Part shown: positions 54,889 through 63,808 of the stretch, one piece after another
Layout of the letters: each line of letters opens with the position of its first letter
Numbering within the stretch: the first letter of the stretch is position 1
From: Bradyrhizobium sp.
Lineage (GTDB): Bacteria > Pseudomonadota > Alphaproteobacteria > Rhizobiales > Xanthobacteraceae
Length of the DNA stretch: 64,000 nucleotides
Direction of reading: 5' to 3'
Assembly: GCF_016213215.1 (NCBI RefSeq)
Contig: NZ_JACRAW010000163.1
Location: forward strand, 1 to 64,000
Position numbers and translations under genes: made by a program
Notes under the pieces: generated by a model
The model's input: the letters and a program-made list of their open reading frames with translations, nothing else
What the model was told of the DNA's origin: nothing
Database searches by the model: none

Positions 54889-54969
54889 TTACTTGCGGGC
54901 GGCACACGCATACATGTTGATCTCCATGCCAACCGGCACTTCGACGATCTTGGGTGCTTTCCAGGCCAT
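54889..54969 (-). CDS. pqqA: PQQ precursor peptide PqqA
   Basis: A 26-residue peptide, beginning MAWKAPKIVEVPVGMEINMY and ending ACAARK. E16 and Y20 (spacing E-x3-Y) are the two residues that become PQQ, exactly at the expected place. AAGGAG stands seven bases before the ATG. It is the first gene of pqqABCDE-pip; too short for routine gene finders but unmistakable. Confidence 0.96.
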   Translation of the reverse strand: MAWKAPKIVEVPVGMEINMYACAARK

Positions 54970-55237
54970 TTTGGCTCCTTTGTAAGGATAACGCGTTTCC
55001 GCCCCCAAGCCGGTAAGTTAATGCAGGTGCAAAAGTTCGCCAGTGAAATCTTGGCAATCTTGCCGTCGCAAATCTGGCCGATGGTCATATTGCGCCGCGA
55101 AAGGGCCGGAGGGTCCGGATAGTGCCGAACCATTGCCGCGATGAGGGTTTTGGTGCGGTCCGACCCAGATCGCGATAAAGCAGTTGTGAGCGTCAGGCGA
55201 CTTTCTTTTTGCGACCTGTGACCCCATTGGATTGAGG

Positions 55238-55495
55238 ATGCCACGCTATTTCTTCAATACCCGCATCGGCGACGAATTGATCGTAGATCCTGACGGCGAA
55301 GAGCTGCGAAATCCCGATCGCGCGTGGGAAGTGGCGCGGTCCATGATCATCGAAGTGCTGAGGTCGGAGGGCGCGCAGCGAGCGCTGCTCGATGCCGTCA
55401 TCGAGGTCACCGATGCCGAGGGCGAGATCGTCCTGGAATTTCCGTTCACCGAGGTGCTCCTGGACATGCCGGACAAGTCGGCCACCAAGCATTGA
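55238..55495 (+). CDS. DUF6894 family small protein
   Basis: An 85-residue soluble protein beginning MPRYFFNTRIGDELIVDPDGEELRNPDRAW, the hallmark of DUF6894, a rhizobial family of unknown function. It has a helix (WEVARSMIIEVLRSEG) and a strand-rich end (IEVTDAEGEIVLEFPFTEVL). ATG 55238 is preceded closely by TTGAGG; TTG 55232 is an alternative. It stands alone between pqqA and the amidase gene. Members are often multi-copy in Bradyrhizobium. Confidence 0.75.
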   Translation: MPRYFFNTRIGDELIVDPDGEELRNPDRAWEVARSMIIEVLRSEGAQRALLDAVIEVTDAEGEIVLEFPFTEVLLDMPDKSATKH

Positions 55496-55603
55496 AGCCC
55501 CCGAGCGTCGGTGAGGCATTCGTTTTGGTTTGGCCAATATGTGGAATTCGCATGGCCTTGGAACCGCGCCGGCGCTAGAAACACCGGTGAAACGGAGTAA
55601 GCC

Positions 55604-57004
55604 ATGCAAGATCTCTGGCGTCTTTCGGCCGCTGACCTGGCCGCCCTCGTCAAATCCAGGAAGGTTTCCGCCAAGGAGGCCGCAACTGCGGCGCTTTCGC
55701 GCCTTGATGCGGTCAATCCCAGGATCAACGCGGTAGTCGACCATCGCCCGGACGAGGTGCTCGAACAGGCCGCAGGTATCGATGCGGCCATCGCCCGGGG
55801 CGAAGATCCCGGTCCGCTCGCCGGCGTGCCCGTCACGATCAAGGTCAATGTCGACCAGGAAGGATTTGCCACCACCAACGGCCTGAAGCTCCAGCGCGAT
55901 GTGATCGCGCGCAGCAACAGCCCCGTGGTTGAGAATTTGCGCAAGGCGGGCGCCGTCATGCTCGGCCGCACCAACTGTCCGGCCGTTTCCTACCGCTGGT
56001 TCACCACCAACCTGATCCATGGCGATACGAAGAATCCCCGCGATCCCTCCCTGACGCCGGGAGGATCGTCCGGTGGTGCCGGCTCCGCGGTTGCCGCCGG
56101 CATCGGCCATATCGCCCATGGCACCGATATCGCGGGCTCGATCCGCTACCCCGCCTATGCGTGCGGCGTGCACGGTTTGCGACCGACCCTGGGACGCATC
56201 CCGGCTTTCAATCCGGCATTGCCGGAACGTCCGATCGGGCCGCAGATCTGCGCGGTCTCAGGGCCGCTCGCGCGCACCATCGGCGATCTCAGGCTGTCGC
56301 TGGCTGCGATGTCGGCGCGGGATGTGCGCGATCCCTGGTGGGTGCCGGCGCCTCTGGAGGGACCGCCGGTGGCAAAGCGGGCCGCGCTGAGCCTCAACCC
56401 CGATGGGCTGGAGACTGCGCCCGAGGTGAAGGCGGCGGTCGTTGATGCCGGCAAGCGGCTCGAGCGTGCCGGTTGGACTGTCGAGATGATCGAGAATACC
56501 CCGCCTTTGCGCGAACCCGCCGACTGGCTCACCAAGCTCTGGCTCGGCGACGGCTATGAGGCGCAGCTTGCGGCCGCCGAGCGCGAGGGCGACCCCGGGG
56601 CGCTCGCCTGCCTGCGTGGCAACCGGGCAAAAGTGTTCCCGTTCGACCAGGCGTCCTACTCCAAGGCGCTGGCGCGACGCGCGACGCTGACGCGCGAATG
56701 GCTGCAGTTCCTCGAGAAATATGCCGTGCTCATTACGCCGGTGTCCGGCGAACTCCCGTTCCCGGATGGCCTCGACACGCGCGACGATGCATCGTTCGCG
56801 CGGGTATGGCGCGCGCAATTGCCGCAGATCGCCATTCCCTTCATGGGGCTGCCGGGACTGACGGTCTCGACCGGTCTGGTCGGCCGCAGCCCCGTCGGGG
56901 TGCAGGTCATCTCGAGCCGCTATCGCGAGGATCTCTGCCTGCTCGCGGGCGAAGCGATCGAAGCCGGCGGCGTGCCGCCGTCGCCCATCGATCCGATCAC
57001 CTGA
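55604..57004 (+). CDS. Amidase-signature family hydrolase
   Basis: A 466-residue enzyme of the amidase-signature family with the full Ser-cisSer-Lys triad: K80 (GVPVTIKVNVD), S155 (GGSSGGAGSAVAAG) and S179 (TDIAGSIRYPA). It hydrolyses an amide of unknown identity; family members include GatA, but this is not in a gatCAB setting and lacks the GatA-specific context. ATG 55604 follows AACGGAGTAAGCC. The glutathione peroxidase gene starts 11 bases after its stop, so they may be co-transcribed. Confidence 0.9.
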   Translation: MQDLWRLSAADLAALVKSRKVSAKEAATAALSRLDAVNPRINAVVDHRPDEVLEQAAGIDAAIARGEDPGPLAGVPVTIKVNVDQEGFATTNGLKLQRDVIARSNSPVVENLRKAGAVMLGRTNCPAVSYRWFTTNLIHGDTKNPRDPSLTPGGSSGGAGSAVAAGIGHIAHGTDIAGSIRYPAYACGVHGLRPTLGRIPAFNPALPERPIGPQICAVSGPLARTIGDLRLSLAAMSARDVRDPWWVPAPLEGPPVAKRAALSLNPDGLETAPEVKAAVVDAGKRLERAGWTVEMIENTPPLREPADWLTKLWLGDGYEAQLAAAEREGDPGALACLRGNRAKVFPFDQASYSKALARRATLTREWLQFLEKYAVLITPVSGELPFPDGLDTRDDASFARVWRAQLPQIAIPFMGLPGLTVSTGLVGRSPVGVQVISSRYREDLCLLAGEAIEAGGVPPSPIDPIT

Positions 57005-57015
57005 CGAAGCAACGT

Positions 57016-57492
57016 ATGGCGGGCGTGCACGATTTCACGGCCAGATCGCTCGCCGGCGAGGAAATTGCGCTGAAGCGGTTTGAGGGCAAGGTGCTCCTCA
57101 TCGCCAACACCGCGAGCAAATGCGGGTTTACGCCGCAATACCGCGGCCTCGAGGCTTTGCATCGCGAATACGCAGGGCGCGGCTTCTCGGTGCTGGGTTT
57201 TCCCTGTAACCAGTTTGGCGGTCAGGAACCGGGAGACGCCGAACAGATCGAGGAATTCTGCACCAGCCAATACGAGGTGACCTTTCCCATATTTGGCAAG
57301 ATCGACGTCAATGGTCGTAACGCGCATCCTCTGTACGATTATCTGAAGCGTGAGAAGGCGGGCCTGCTCGGCTCGTCGATCAAATGGAATTTCACCAAAT
57401 TCCTGGTCGATCGTGCAGGCAAGGTGGTTGGCCGCTATGCGCCGACCACGAGGCCGGAAGCGCTGAGGCGAGACATCGAGGCACTCCTGTGA
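57016..57492 (+). CDS. Glutathione peroxidase family protein (Cys type)
   Basis: A 158-residue peroxidase that reduces H2O2 and lipid peroxides. Peroxidatic C36 in NTASKCGFT, then GFPCNQFGGQEPG (C64, Q70) and KWNFTKFLVDR supply the Cys-Gln-Trp-Asn tetrad; selenocysteine is replaced by Cys, so thioredoxin is a likely reductant. The frame is open into the amidase gene, but ATG 57016 (MAGVHDFTARSLAGEE) is the family start. Confidence 0.93.
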   Translation: MAGVHDFTARSLAGEEIALKRFEGKVLLIANTASKCGFTPQYRGLEALHREYAGRGFSVLGFPCNQFGGQEPGDAEQIEEFCTSQYEVTFPIFGKIDVNGRNAHPLYDYLKREKAGLLGSSIKWNFTKFLVDRAGKVVGRYAPTTRPEALRRDIEALL

Positions 57493-57524
57493 ACGAGAAC
57501 GAAGTGAACGAGAAGAATGGCGCC

Positions 57525-57770
57525 ATGAGCGACGAACTGCCTGACCGCCTGTCGGTCGATCCCAACAGCCCCTATTACAATGCCGAAATCCTGGCACGCG
57601 ATATCGGCATTCGCTTCAAGGGCATGGAAAAGACCAATGTCGAAGAATATTGCGTGAGCGAAGGCTGGGTCCGCGTGACCGCCGGCAACGCCAAGGACCG
57701 CTACGGTAATCCGCTCACGATCAAGGTCCACGGTCCGGTCGAGCCGTATTTCCGCGACAAGAAGTCCTGA
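57525..57770 (+). CDS. DUF3297 family protein
   Basis: An 81-residue soluble protein: LPDRLSVDPNSPYYNAEILARDIGIRFKGMEKTNVEEYCVSEGWVRV and KDRYGNPLTIKVHGPVEPYF are the DUF3297 core; function unknown. I start at ATG 57525 with GAGAAG upstream. GTG 57489, overlapping the peroxidase stop (GTGA), would add 12 polar residues (NENEVNEKNGA) and is possible. Likely in one operon with the amidase and peroxidase. Confidence 0.85.
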   Translation: MSDELPDRLSVDPNSPYYNAEILARDIGIRFKGMEKTNVEEYCVSEGWVRVTAGNAKDRYGNPLTIKVHGPVEPYFRDKKS

Positions 57771-57788
57771 CGCGCTCGGCCATCAGCT

Positions 57789-57875
57789 GTCATTGCGAGG
57801 AGCGTCAGCGACGAAGCAATCCAGATCGTATTTCGCGCATGCATTCTGGATTGCGTCGCTTCGCGCGCAATGACG
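57789..57875. repeat. Inverted-repeat intergenic element (GTCATTGCGAGGAGC type)
   Basis: The left arm GTCATTGCGAGG...GCAATCCAGA (57789-57825) pairs with TCTGGATTGCGTCGCTTCG...CAATGACG (57845-57875) around about 19 bases. From memory this matches a very common repeated element of Bradyrhizobium and Rhodopseudomonas chromosomes. It separates the DUF3297 gene from tarD and could act as a terminator or processing hairpin. Confidence 0.75.
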
Positions 57876-57918
57876 GTGCAAGAACCGACGACTAGCTCAG
57901 CAGCCGAAGGCCAGACCC

Positions 57919-59088
57919 ATGACCGTCCGTATCGTCGATGTTCGCGAAATCACAAAACCGATCTCCTCGCCGATCCATAACGCCTATATCGATTTCACCA
58001 GGATGACGACGAGTCTCGTTGCCATCGTCACCGATGCCGTCCGTGACGGAAAACGCGTTATCGGCTACGGCTTCAATTCCAACGGACGTTACGGGCAGGG
58101 CGGCCTGATCCGCGAGCGCTTCGCGCCGCGGCTGCTCGAAGCCGATCCCAGGACGCTGCTCAACGAAGCCGGCGACAATCTCGACCCCGACAAGGTCTGG
58201 GCGACGATGATGACGAACGAGAAGCCGGGCGGCCATGGCGAGCGTTCGGTCGCGGTCGGCACGCTCGACATGGCGGTGTGGGACGCGGTGGCGAAGATCG
58301 CCGGCAAGCCGCTGTTTGGTCTGCTCGCCGAGCGCCATGGCGTGAAAGCCAACCCGCGTGTCTTCGTCTATGCCGCCGGTGGCTACTATTATCCAGGCAA
58401 GGGACTGTCGATGCTGCGCGGCGAGATGCGCGGCTATCTCGACCGCGGCTACAACGTCGTGAAGATGAAGATCGGCGGTGCGCCGATCGCTGAGGACCGC
58501 ATGCGCATCGAAGCGGTCCTGGAAGAGATCGGCAAGGACGCGCAACTCGCGGTGGACGCCAACGGCCGCTTCGATCTCGAGACCGCGATCGCCTACGCCA
58601 GGATGCTGCGCGACTATCCCTTGTTCTGGTACGAGGAGGCCGGCGATCCGCTCGATTTTGCGCTTCAGGCCGCGCTCGCCGAGTTCTATCCGGCGCCGAT
58701 GGCGACCGGCGAAAACCTGTTCAGCCACCAGGACGCGCGCAACCTGATCCGCTACGGCGGCATGCGGCCGGATCGCGACTGGCTGCAGTTCGACTGCGCG
58801 CTGTCCTACGGGCTGTGCGAGTATCAGCGCACGCTGGAAATGCTGAAGACGCACGGCTGGTCGCCGAGCCGCTGCATCCCGCACGGCGGGCACCAGATGT
58901 CGCTCAACATCGCCGCGGGGCTCGGCCTTGGCGGCAATGAAAGCTATCCCGATCTGTTCCAGCCCTATGGCGGCTTTCCCGACGGCGTGCGCGTCGAGAA
59001 CGGCCACATCACCATGCTAGAGCTGCCCGGCATCGGGTTCGAGGGCAAGTCGGATCTCTATGCGGAGATGAAGGCGCTGGCGGAGTGA
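57919..59088 (+). CDS. tarD: D(-)-tartrate dehydratase (enolase superfamily)
   Basis: A 389-residue enzyme dehydrating D-tartrate to oxaloacetate. The length equals that of the characterised Bradyrhizobium japonicum TarD, and the catalytic residues sit at the same numbers: K184 in VVKMKIGG and H322 in CIPHGGHQ. Mg ligands are expected at D/E in AVDANGRFD, WYEEAGDPLDF and ATGENLFSH. ATG 57919 directly follows an AAGGCC sequence. It stands alone behind a repeat element, without a visible transporter. Confidence 0.92.
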   Translation: MTVRIVDVREITKPISSPIHNAYIDFTRMTTSLVAIVTDAVRDGKRVIGYGFNSNGRYGQGGLIRERFAPRLLEADPRTLLNEAGDNLDPDKVWATMMTNEKPGGHGERSVAVGTLDMAVWDAVAKIAGKPLFGLLAERHGVKANPRVFVYAAGGYYYPGKGLSMLRGEMRGYLDRGYNVVKMKIGGAPIAEDRMRIEAVLEEIGKDAQLAVDANGRFDLETAIAYARMLRDYPLFWYEEAGDPLDFALQAALAEFYPAPMATGENLFSHQDARNLIRYGGMRPDRDWLQFDCALSYGLCEYQRTLEMLKTHGWSPSRCIPHGGHQMSLNIAAGLGLGGNESYPDLFQPYGGFPDGVRVENGHITMLELPGIGFEGKSDLYAEMKALAE

Positions 59089-59317
59089 CGTCGTCATGTC
59101 CCGCGAGGGGGCATCCAGTAATCGGCGGCGTCTCAGCCAAGGCGCGTACTCAAAAAGACGCAGAAGTCGGCTCGTGGCGCTGGGATCGTTCGGGGATCGG
59201 GATGCGAGGTGGCGCGGCTGAGGAGAAATCTTCTGTTCAATAGGAGTATTGCCGATTTTGAACCGCGAACAGCGACCGTAATTTGCTGCGGCGCACTTCC
59301 AGAGTTGGCCCGCACCG

Positions 59318-59602
59318 ATGACACGAAATGCCAAGCTTTTCGGCCTGATCGTGACTGCGGCGCTCTTAACGGCAGCTCCGTAATCGCCCCATTACTCGCC
59401 GGGGAACGCGGCATCCGTATCCCTCGACCGCGCTGAAGCGAGAGTTGGGCGACCACTAACACCGATGAGCGTAGCAGGTGTAAACCGCAGAGTGCATCGG
59501 CGGGCCTACTACGGCGCGGCAGCGGTGGGAGCCGGCGCGGCTTATGGTGCGTATCGGTATCGTAGGGCCTGTGGGTACTATCCTTATCCACCCTGCTATT
59601 GA
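59318..59602 (+). pseudogene. Small exported Gly/Tyr-rich protein gene with in-frame stop
   Basis: One reading frame runs from ATG 59318 to TGA 59600-59602 but is cut by TAA at 59381 (codon 22). Before it lies a good signal peptide, MTRNAKLFGLIVTAALLTAAP; after it come SLDRAEARVGRPLTP, SVAGVNRRVHRRAYYGAAAVGAGAAYGAYRYRR and the tail CGYYPYPPCY, typical of short secreted rhizobial proteins of unknown function. Both halves being in frame points to a single point mutation or a small compensated change at the signal cleavage site. ATG 59465 could start the second part, but then it would not be exported. Confidence 0.6.
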
Positions 59603-59766
59603 GGCACTTGCTACGCCTGCGACATCGGCCGCAAGGATGCGGATCACCGGGGCTGAGCACCGTTGTCCAAAAAGTGGCTGGTCGAGCGTGCGTAACAGGG
59701 TGTCCGCTTTGCCCTGAGGACCGGTCAACGTCTGTATCGGGCAGCTAGGCGGCCGTCGCTCTCAGA

Positions 59767-60249
59767 CTATTTACGGCGTGGTACCAATTCAGCCATTTCT
59801 TTCGAAACGTTCCAGAACATGCCGATCCGCTTGCTTGTGAATTCTTCAAGGATGTTGAGAATTTCAAATGGTGACCTGACGGTCGCAAGCCTCTGGGTGA
59901 ATTCGAAGGCAAATTGGATGTTGGCTTGTGCGATTTCCAGAAGCTTCCCTTGATAAGCCGCCACGTTTGAAGTGGCTAAAGAAACGTCGAATCCTTTCCT
60001 TGAATCGTGATCCCTCATCATCCGCCCGAGATCATCTTGTAAGGCAGTCGCCCGATTATCAACAATGGGAGCCTCTTGTCTAGAGTCGTCATGAAGCTCA
60101 GGAGGCGACTCAGTCGAGCCTGCCGCAACAGAGCGCAGAAAGTTTTCTTTCGGGCTCCTGACAACTGCCTGCTTGTTCCGTTGAGCCCGCGCGGCTATTT
60201 TCGAACCGCGTTCGCGCTTTGACGCTTTGGCCCGTTTACGTTTACTCAT
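59767..60249 (-). CDS. Phasin family protein with basic N-terminal extension
   Basis: A 160-residue protein. The C-terminal ~80 residues (SNVAAYQGKLLEIAQANIQFAFEFTQRLATVRSPFEILNILEEFTSKRIGMFWNVSKEMAELV) form the helical phasin domain that coats PHA granules. The first ~35 residues are strongly basic (MSKRKRAKASKRERGSK), which might bind DNA or the polyphosphate/PHA surface. ATG 60249 has GGAGAG 9 bases upstream. A near-consensus stress promoter, GGAAC-N16-GGTT, lies at 60332-60308 on the same strand. Confidence 0.82.
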   Translation of the reverse strand: MSKRKRAKASKRERGSKIAARAQRNKQAVVRSPKENFLRSVAAGSTESPPELHDDSRQEAPIVDNRATALQDDLGRMMRDHDSRKGFDVSLATSNVAAYQGKLLEIAQANIQFAFEFTQRLATVRSPFEILNILEEFTSKRIGMFWNVSKEMAELVPRRK

Positions 60250-60686
60250 CTGACGCTCTCTCCAAGGGGGATGGGTGTGTCGACCACAACGGTGATTTCT
60301 GAAGCACAACCGACCTTGCGGTATAACGTTCCAAACGCACGATCACGGCAATTCCGCATGAACTTAGAGTTCATCATCGCGTAGCCGTTGATGGATATCG
60401 TGTCGCGGCAACTTTGAAGCGCTATTATTACGGAGCGCAACGAGCGGCGATCACGAGTCGCATGCCTGCAACGTGGTCACTCGCATGCTACTTCCGCCGG
60501 CGCCGTGTTCCCGAACGGCTTCGGCTTCGGCCCGAATTGAGCCTTCCCAGCCGTTTCGCGTTTGCCGCTACAAGCTGTCGACAGCGACGCACTATTTCAT
60601 CGCCCGAAGCACCAGCCATCAGATTTGCGGTAGCTTCGGTGCCCGCTGGATCGTCCGCCTTCGCGGACGATCCCGGCAACTGCGCA
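60250..60686. other. Intergenic region between phasin and malonyl-CoA decarboxylase genes
   Basis: 437 bases. The part next to the phasin gene holds its promoter candidate (60308-60332, minus strand). The remainder has overlapping short frames on both strands with no recognisable product and no RNA gene. Confidence 0.4.
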
Positions 60687-62039
60687 CTACGGCAACCGCA
60701 TATCCAACAGCCGCCGTCCTTCGCCCTTCAGCAGCTTCTTCACGGCACTCGATGCCACGATCTCGCCCTGGTTGGCATAGGCCTCGTGGTTCTTCTCGAT
60801 GTCCTCGAGCCGGTAGAGATAGTTGACCATGATGCCGGCGGACTCGCGAACCCCCTTGGGCGAGAGATCTCCCAGCCAGTTGATCCGCTCCAGCCGCGCG
60901 CCGTTGCCGAGATGGAAGCGGGCGACTGAATCGATCAGGCGGTTCTCCGAGGTGCGCGCCTTCAGGAAATAGTACGCCGCGAGCGGCTCCAGCACCGCGC
61001 GCAGTTGCGCCGCCAGCTCAGCATCCTCGAACCATTTCGGCTCATCGATCCGCTTCAGGAGCTCGCGGTCCTCGTCCGAGAGCGGAACTTCCCTGTCCTG
61101 ATTCAGCCATCGCATGAAGCCGGGCACCGGCGAAAGCGTCACGAAATTTTCCAGCTTCGGCAGTTCGCGGCGCAACTCCTCGACGACCTGCTTGATCAGG
61201 AAGCTGCCGAAGGAAATGCCGCCAAGCCCGCGCTGGGTATTGGAGATGGAATAGAACACGGCGGTGCGCGCCCGCTCGATCGGGACAAGCTGGCGGTCCA
61301 CCGCCAGCAGTGGGGCGATCGCACCCGGGATGGCCTCGGTCAACGCGACTTCGACGAAGATCAGCGGCTCGTCCACCATCGCGGGATGGAAGAACGCGTA
61401 ACAGCGCCGGTCGACCGGATCGATGCGGCGCCGCAGATCGTCCCAGTCATGGATCTCATGCACGGCCTCGTAGCGAATGATCTTTTCGAGAATGTTCGCC
61501 GGGGTCGACCAGTCTATCTTGCGCAACACGAGGAATCCCCTGTTGAACCAGGAACTGAAGAGGTGCACGGCGTCCCGATCGAGCGCAGCGAGATCTGTGT
61601 ATCCGTTCGTCATGTCGAGGAGGTCGGCGCGCATGGCGACGAGATCGCCGGTGGCGCCAGGAGCGCGGTTGAGGCGCCGGATCAGCTCCTGCCGCCGCGG
61701 CTCGGAGGCGAAATGCAGGCTGCTCGCGTCCTCATCGCTCGGTTGCGTGCGCCACTGCTCGACCGCGTGCGCGAGCTTCTCGCGATCAGGACCGAAGTCG
61801 CGGACCAGCGCCTCGAAAAAGCTGCGTCGGCCCGCCGCATCGAGGTTCTGGTAGCGGTCGAGCACCTCGCGCGCGATCGCTATGCCCGAAGCCTCGCCCC
61901 GGCCCGACAACAATGCCTCGCAGAGCTCGATCAGGCCTTTGGCATCCTGTCGTACGTCCGAGGCGCCTGCGCGGCCGAGCAGCGTCCGGCCGCGCTCGGA
62001 AATCGTGGCGAGCAGGTCCGAGAAAAAGGCGTTGGGCAT
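60687..62039 (-). CDS. Malonyl-CoA decarboxylase
   Basis: A 450-residue enzyme converting malonyl-CoA to acetyl-CoA and CO2. N-terminal helical domain (GLIELCEALLSGRGEASGIAIAREVLDRY), then the acetyltransferase-like catalytic domain: CYAFFHPAMVDEPLIFVEVALT, FYSISNTQRGLGGISFGSFLIKQVVEEL, FVTLSPVPGF and a catalytic-His region DSVARFHLGNGARLERINW. In rhizobia such enzymes (MatA) work with malonate import and activation, but no matB or matC is here. ATG 62039 gives a normal length. The name matA is possible but the operon partners are missing. Confidence 0.92.
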   Translation of the reverse strand: MPNAFFSDLLATISERGRTLLGRAGASDVRQDAKGLIELCEALLSGRGEASGIAIAREVLDRYQNLDAAGRRSFFEALVRDFGPDREKLAHAVEQWRTQPSDEDASSLHFASEPRRQELIRRLNRAPGATGDLVAMRADLLDMTNGYTDLAALDRDAVHLFSSWFNRGFLVLRKIDWSTPANILEKIIRYEAVHEIHDWDDLRRRIDPVDRRCYAFFHPAMVDEPLIFVEVALTEAIPGAIAPLLAVDRQLVPIERARTAVFYSISNTQRGLGGISFGSFLIKQVVEELRRELPKLENFVTLSPVPGFMRWLNQDREVPLSDEDRELLKRIDEPKWFEDAELAAQLRAVLEPLAAYYFLKARTSENRLIDSVARFHLGNGARLERINWLGDLSPKGVRESAGIMVNYLYRLEDIEKNHEAYANQGEIVASSAVKKLLKGEGRRLLDMRLP

Positions 62040-62362
62040 CTGGCGACTCGAATCCGTTTTTCGACCTTCATAGCTTACATGGGATTTAGGCAGCCACCGA
62101 TCACAATCAAGCGGGCATTGGCGCGCTATGCGCCGAGGGCGCCCCGCATTGCGGTTGATCCGACATCACACGTTTCGCAGATATCCTCGGCGGTCTGCCG
62201 GCGCACTTCCAGACACTGGAACGCTGCGACGGCTCAGATTTGAGGCAATCTGCTTGACCGGGCCATGGGCATCCGTCGACAATCCTTCGATGACCGACAG
62301 GCGCTCGCCGGCACCGGCTTGGAGTTCATTTGCGTCTCAGGCGAGAAGGAGAGGATTCGCCC
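62040..62362. other. Intergenic region between divergent malonyl-CoA decarboxylase and MFS genes
   Basis: 323 bases with divergent control regions. A weak sigma70-like pair, TTGACC (62254-62259), 18 bases, GACAAT (62278-62283), points to the MFS gene. No gene seen. Confidence 0.35.
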
Positions 62363-63535
62363 ATGAACAGGCCCGGCAGGGTGATCGGCTTCGCCAACGC
62401 CGCGCACTTTATCGACCATTACGCGATGCTGATCTTCGCCGCCGCGGTCATCATCATGGGGCCGGCTCTTCAGATGAGCTATTCCGAATTGCTGCCCTAT
62501 GCGACGCCGGGCTTCGTCGCGTTCGGGGCGGGATCGCTCCTCACCGGCTGGCTCGGGGACCGCTGGAGCCGCCGCCACATGATGCTGATCTTCTTTGCCG
62601 GCATCGGCGCGTCGATGATCGCGGTCGGCATGGTACAGACCCCGCTACAGCTTGGCGCCGCGTTGCTGTCGATCGGCGTGTTCGCCTCGATCTACCATCC
62701 GGTCGGCACCGCCATGATCGTATCCTATGCCGACCGGCTCGGCCGCGAGATGGGGCTCAACGGCGTCTTCGGCAATCTCGGCGTTGCCTCCTCGGCGCTG
62801 GTAACCGGCGTCATCGGCCAGTATCTCGGCTGGCGCTTTGCTTTCATCATTCCGGGAGCCATTACGGTTCTGATCGGCGTCGCTTTCGCCTTCAGCGTGG
62901 TGCACGAGGATCGCACCGGCACCAGGCAAGCCGCGCCGCAGGCGCGCGTCGCCAGCCAGGACATGTGGCGGGTGATCGTGGCGCTCCTGATCGTGGTGAT
63001 TGCGATCTCGACCACGTTCAACGCCGTCACCGTCGCGCTGCCAAAGCTGTTCGCGGAGCGGCTCGCGGATCTCACGAAGAGCCCGGCGCTGTTAGGCGTG
63101 ATCGCGGCCGGGGTGTACGTGTTCGGCGCAATGGCGCAATATACGATCGGGAGGCTGCTCGATCGTTATTCGCTGAAAGCGGTGGCGCTGCCGCTGTCCT
63201 TCATGCTGGCGCCTTTTCTTTACCTCGCGGCCAGCCTGTCGAACCTGCCGCTGATTATGGTGTCGATCGGCATCGTCATGGGGGCGTTCGGGCAGGTAAC
63301 CGTCAATGACGCCATGGTCGGCAAATACACCAGCGAGGAGTGGCGCTCGCGCGCCTACGCCGTGCGCTACTTCGTTGGCTTCACGGCGGCGGGCGCTTCC
63401 GTCGGCCTCGTCGCCTGGCTGCACGAGCAGGGCGGTTTCGTCACCATGCTGCACGCCTTCGCTGCCCTGTGCCTGCTGGCGATCGCGGCGGCGATCATCC
63501 TGCCGCGCGAGATCGCGCCCCCCGCGCCGAACTAA
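62363..63535 (+). CDS. Major facilitator superfamily transporter
   Basis: A 390-residue inner-membrane transporter with about 11-12 hydrophobic segments, the loop-2/3 motif GWLGDRWSRRHMM and a second-half relative QYTIGRLLDRYSLK. An acidic/His residue pair in the first helix (NAAHFIDHYAMLIF) is reminiscent of fosmidomycin-resistance-type and related permeases. Substrate unknown. ATG 62363 follows AAGGAGAGG, an excellent ribosome site; the frame is open 11 codons earlier. Divergent from malonyl-CoA decarboxylase, which is no proof of a common role. Confidence 0.88.
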   Translation: MNRPGRVIGFANAAHFIDHYAMLIFAAAVIIMGPALQMSYSELLPYATPGFVAFGAGSLLTGWLGDRWSRRHMMLIFFAGIGASMIAVGMVQTPLQLGAALLSIGVFASIYHPVGTAMIVSYADRLGREMGLNGVFGNLGVASSALVTGVIGQYLGWRFAFIIPGAITVLIGVAFAFSVVHEDRTGTRQAAPQARVASQDMWRVIVALLIVVIAISTTFNAVTVALPKLFAERLADLTKSPALLGVIAAGVYVFGAMAQYTIGRLLDRYSLKAVALPLSFMLAPFLYLAASLSNLPLIMVSIGIVMGAFGQVTVNDAMVGKYTSEEWRSRAYAVRYFVGFTAAGASVGLVAWLHEQGGFVTMLHAFAALCLLAIAAAIILPREIAPPAPN

Positions 63536-63808
63536 GCGGACACGAAATCTACAAGCGCGCGGCCTGGCTACGTTCCCATGCAAATCACTTGCGTGGGGCA
63601 TACTGCGAAGTTTGTAGCGCATGATTCAGGCCCGCGTTTCGGAGCTTGAAAAACGCTCCCCGCGGCGTCATCAGGCCGCGATGGCTATTGAGCAGCCAAT
63701 GCTCTGAATGTACTTCCGCTTTCGGCGGCATGGCGGAGAGGGGCCGGACTTGCTGTTGGCTCGACCCGGTCGCGAATGGACCCTGAGCGGATAATCTGCT
63801 TGCGGGGA

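Noticed and set aside
60246..60440. 64-codon minus-strand frame overlapping the phasin start
   Set aside because: Overlaps the phasin leader and promoter; no recognisable features.
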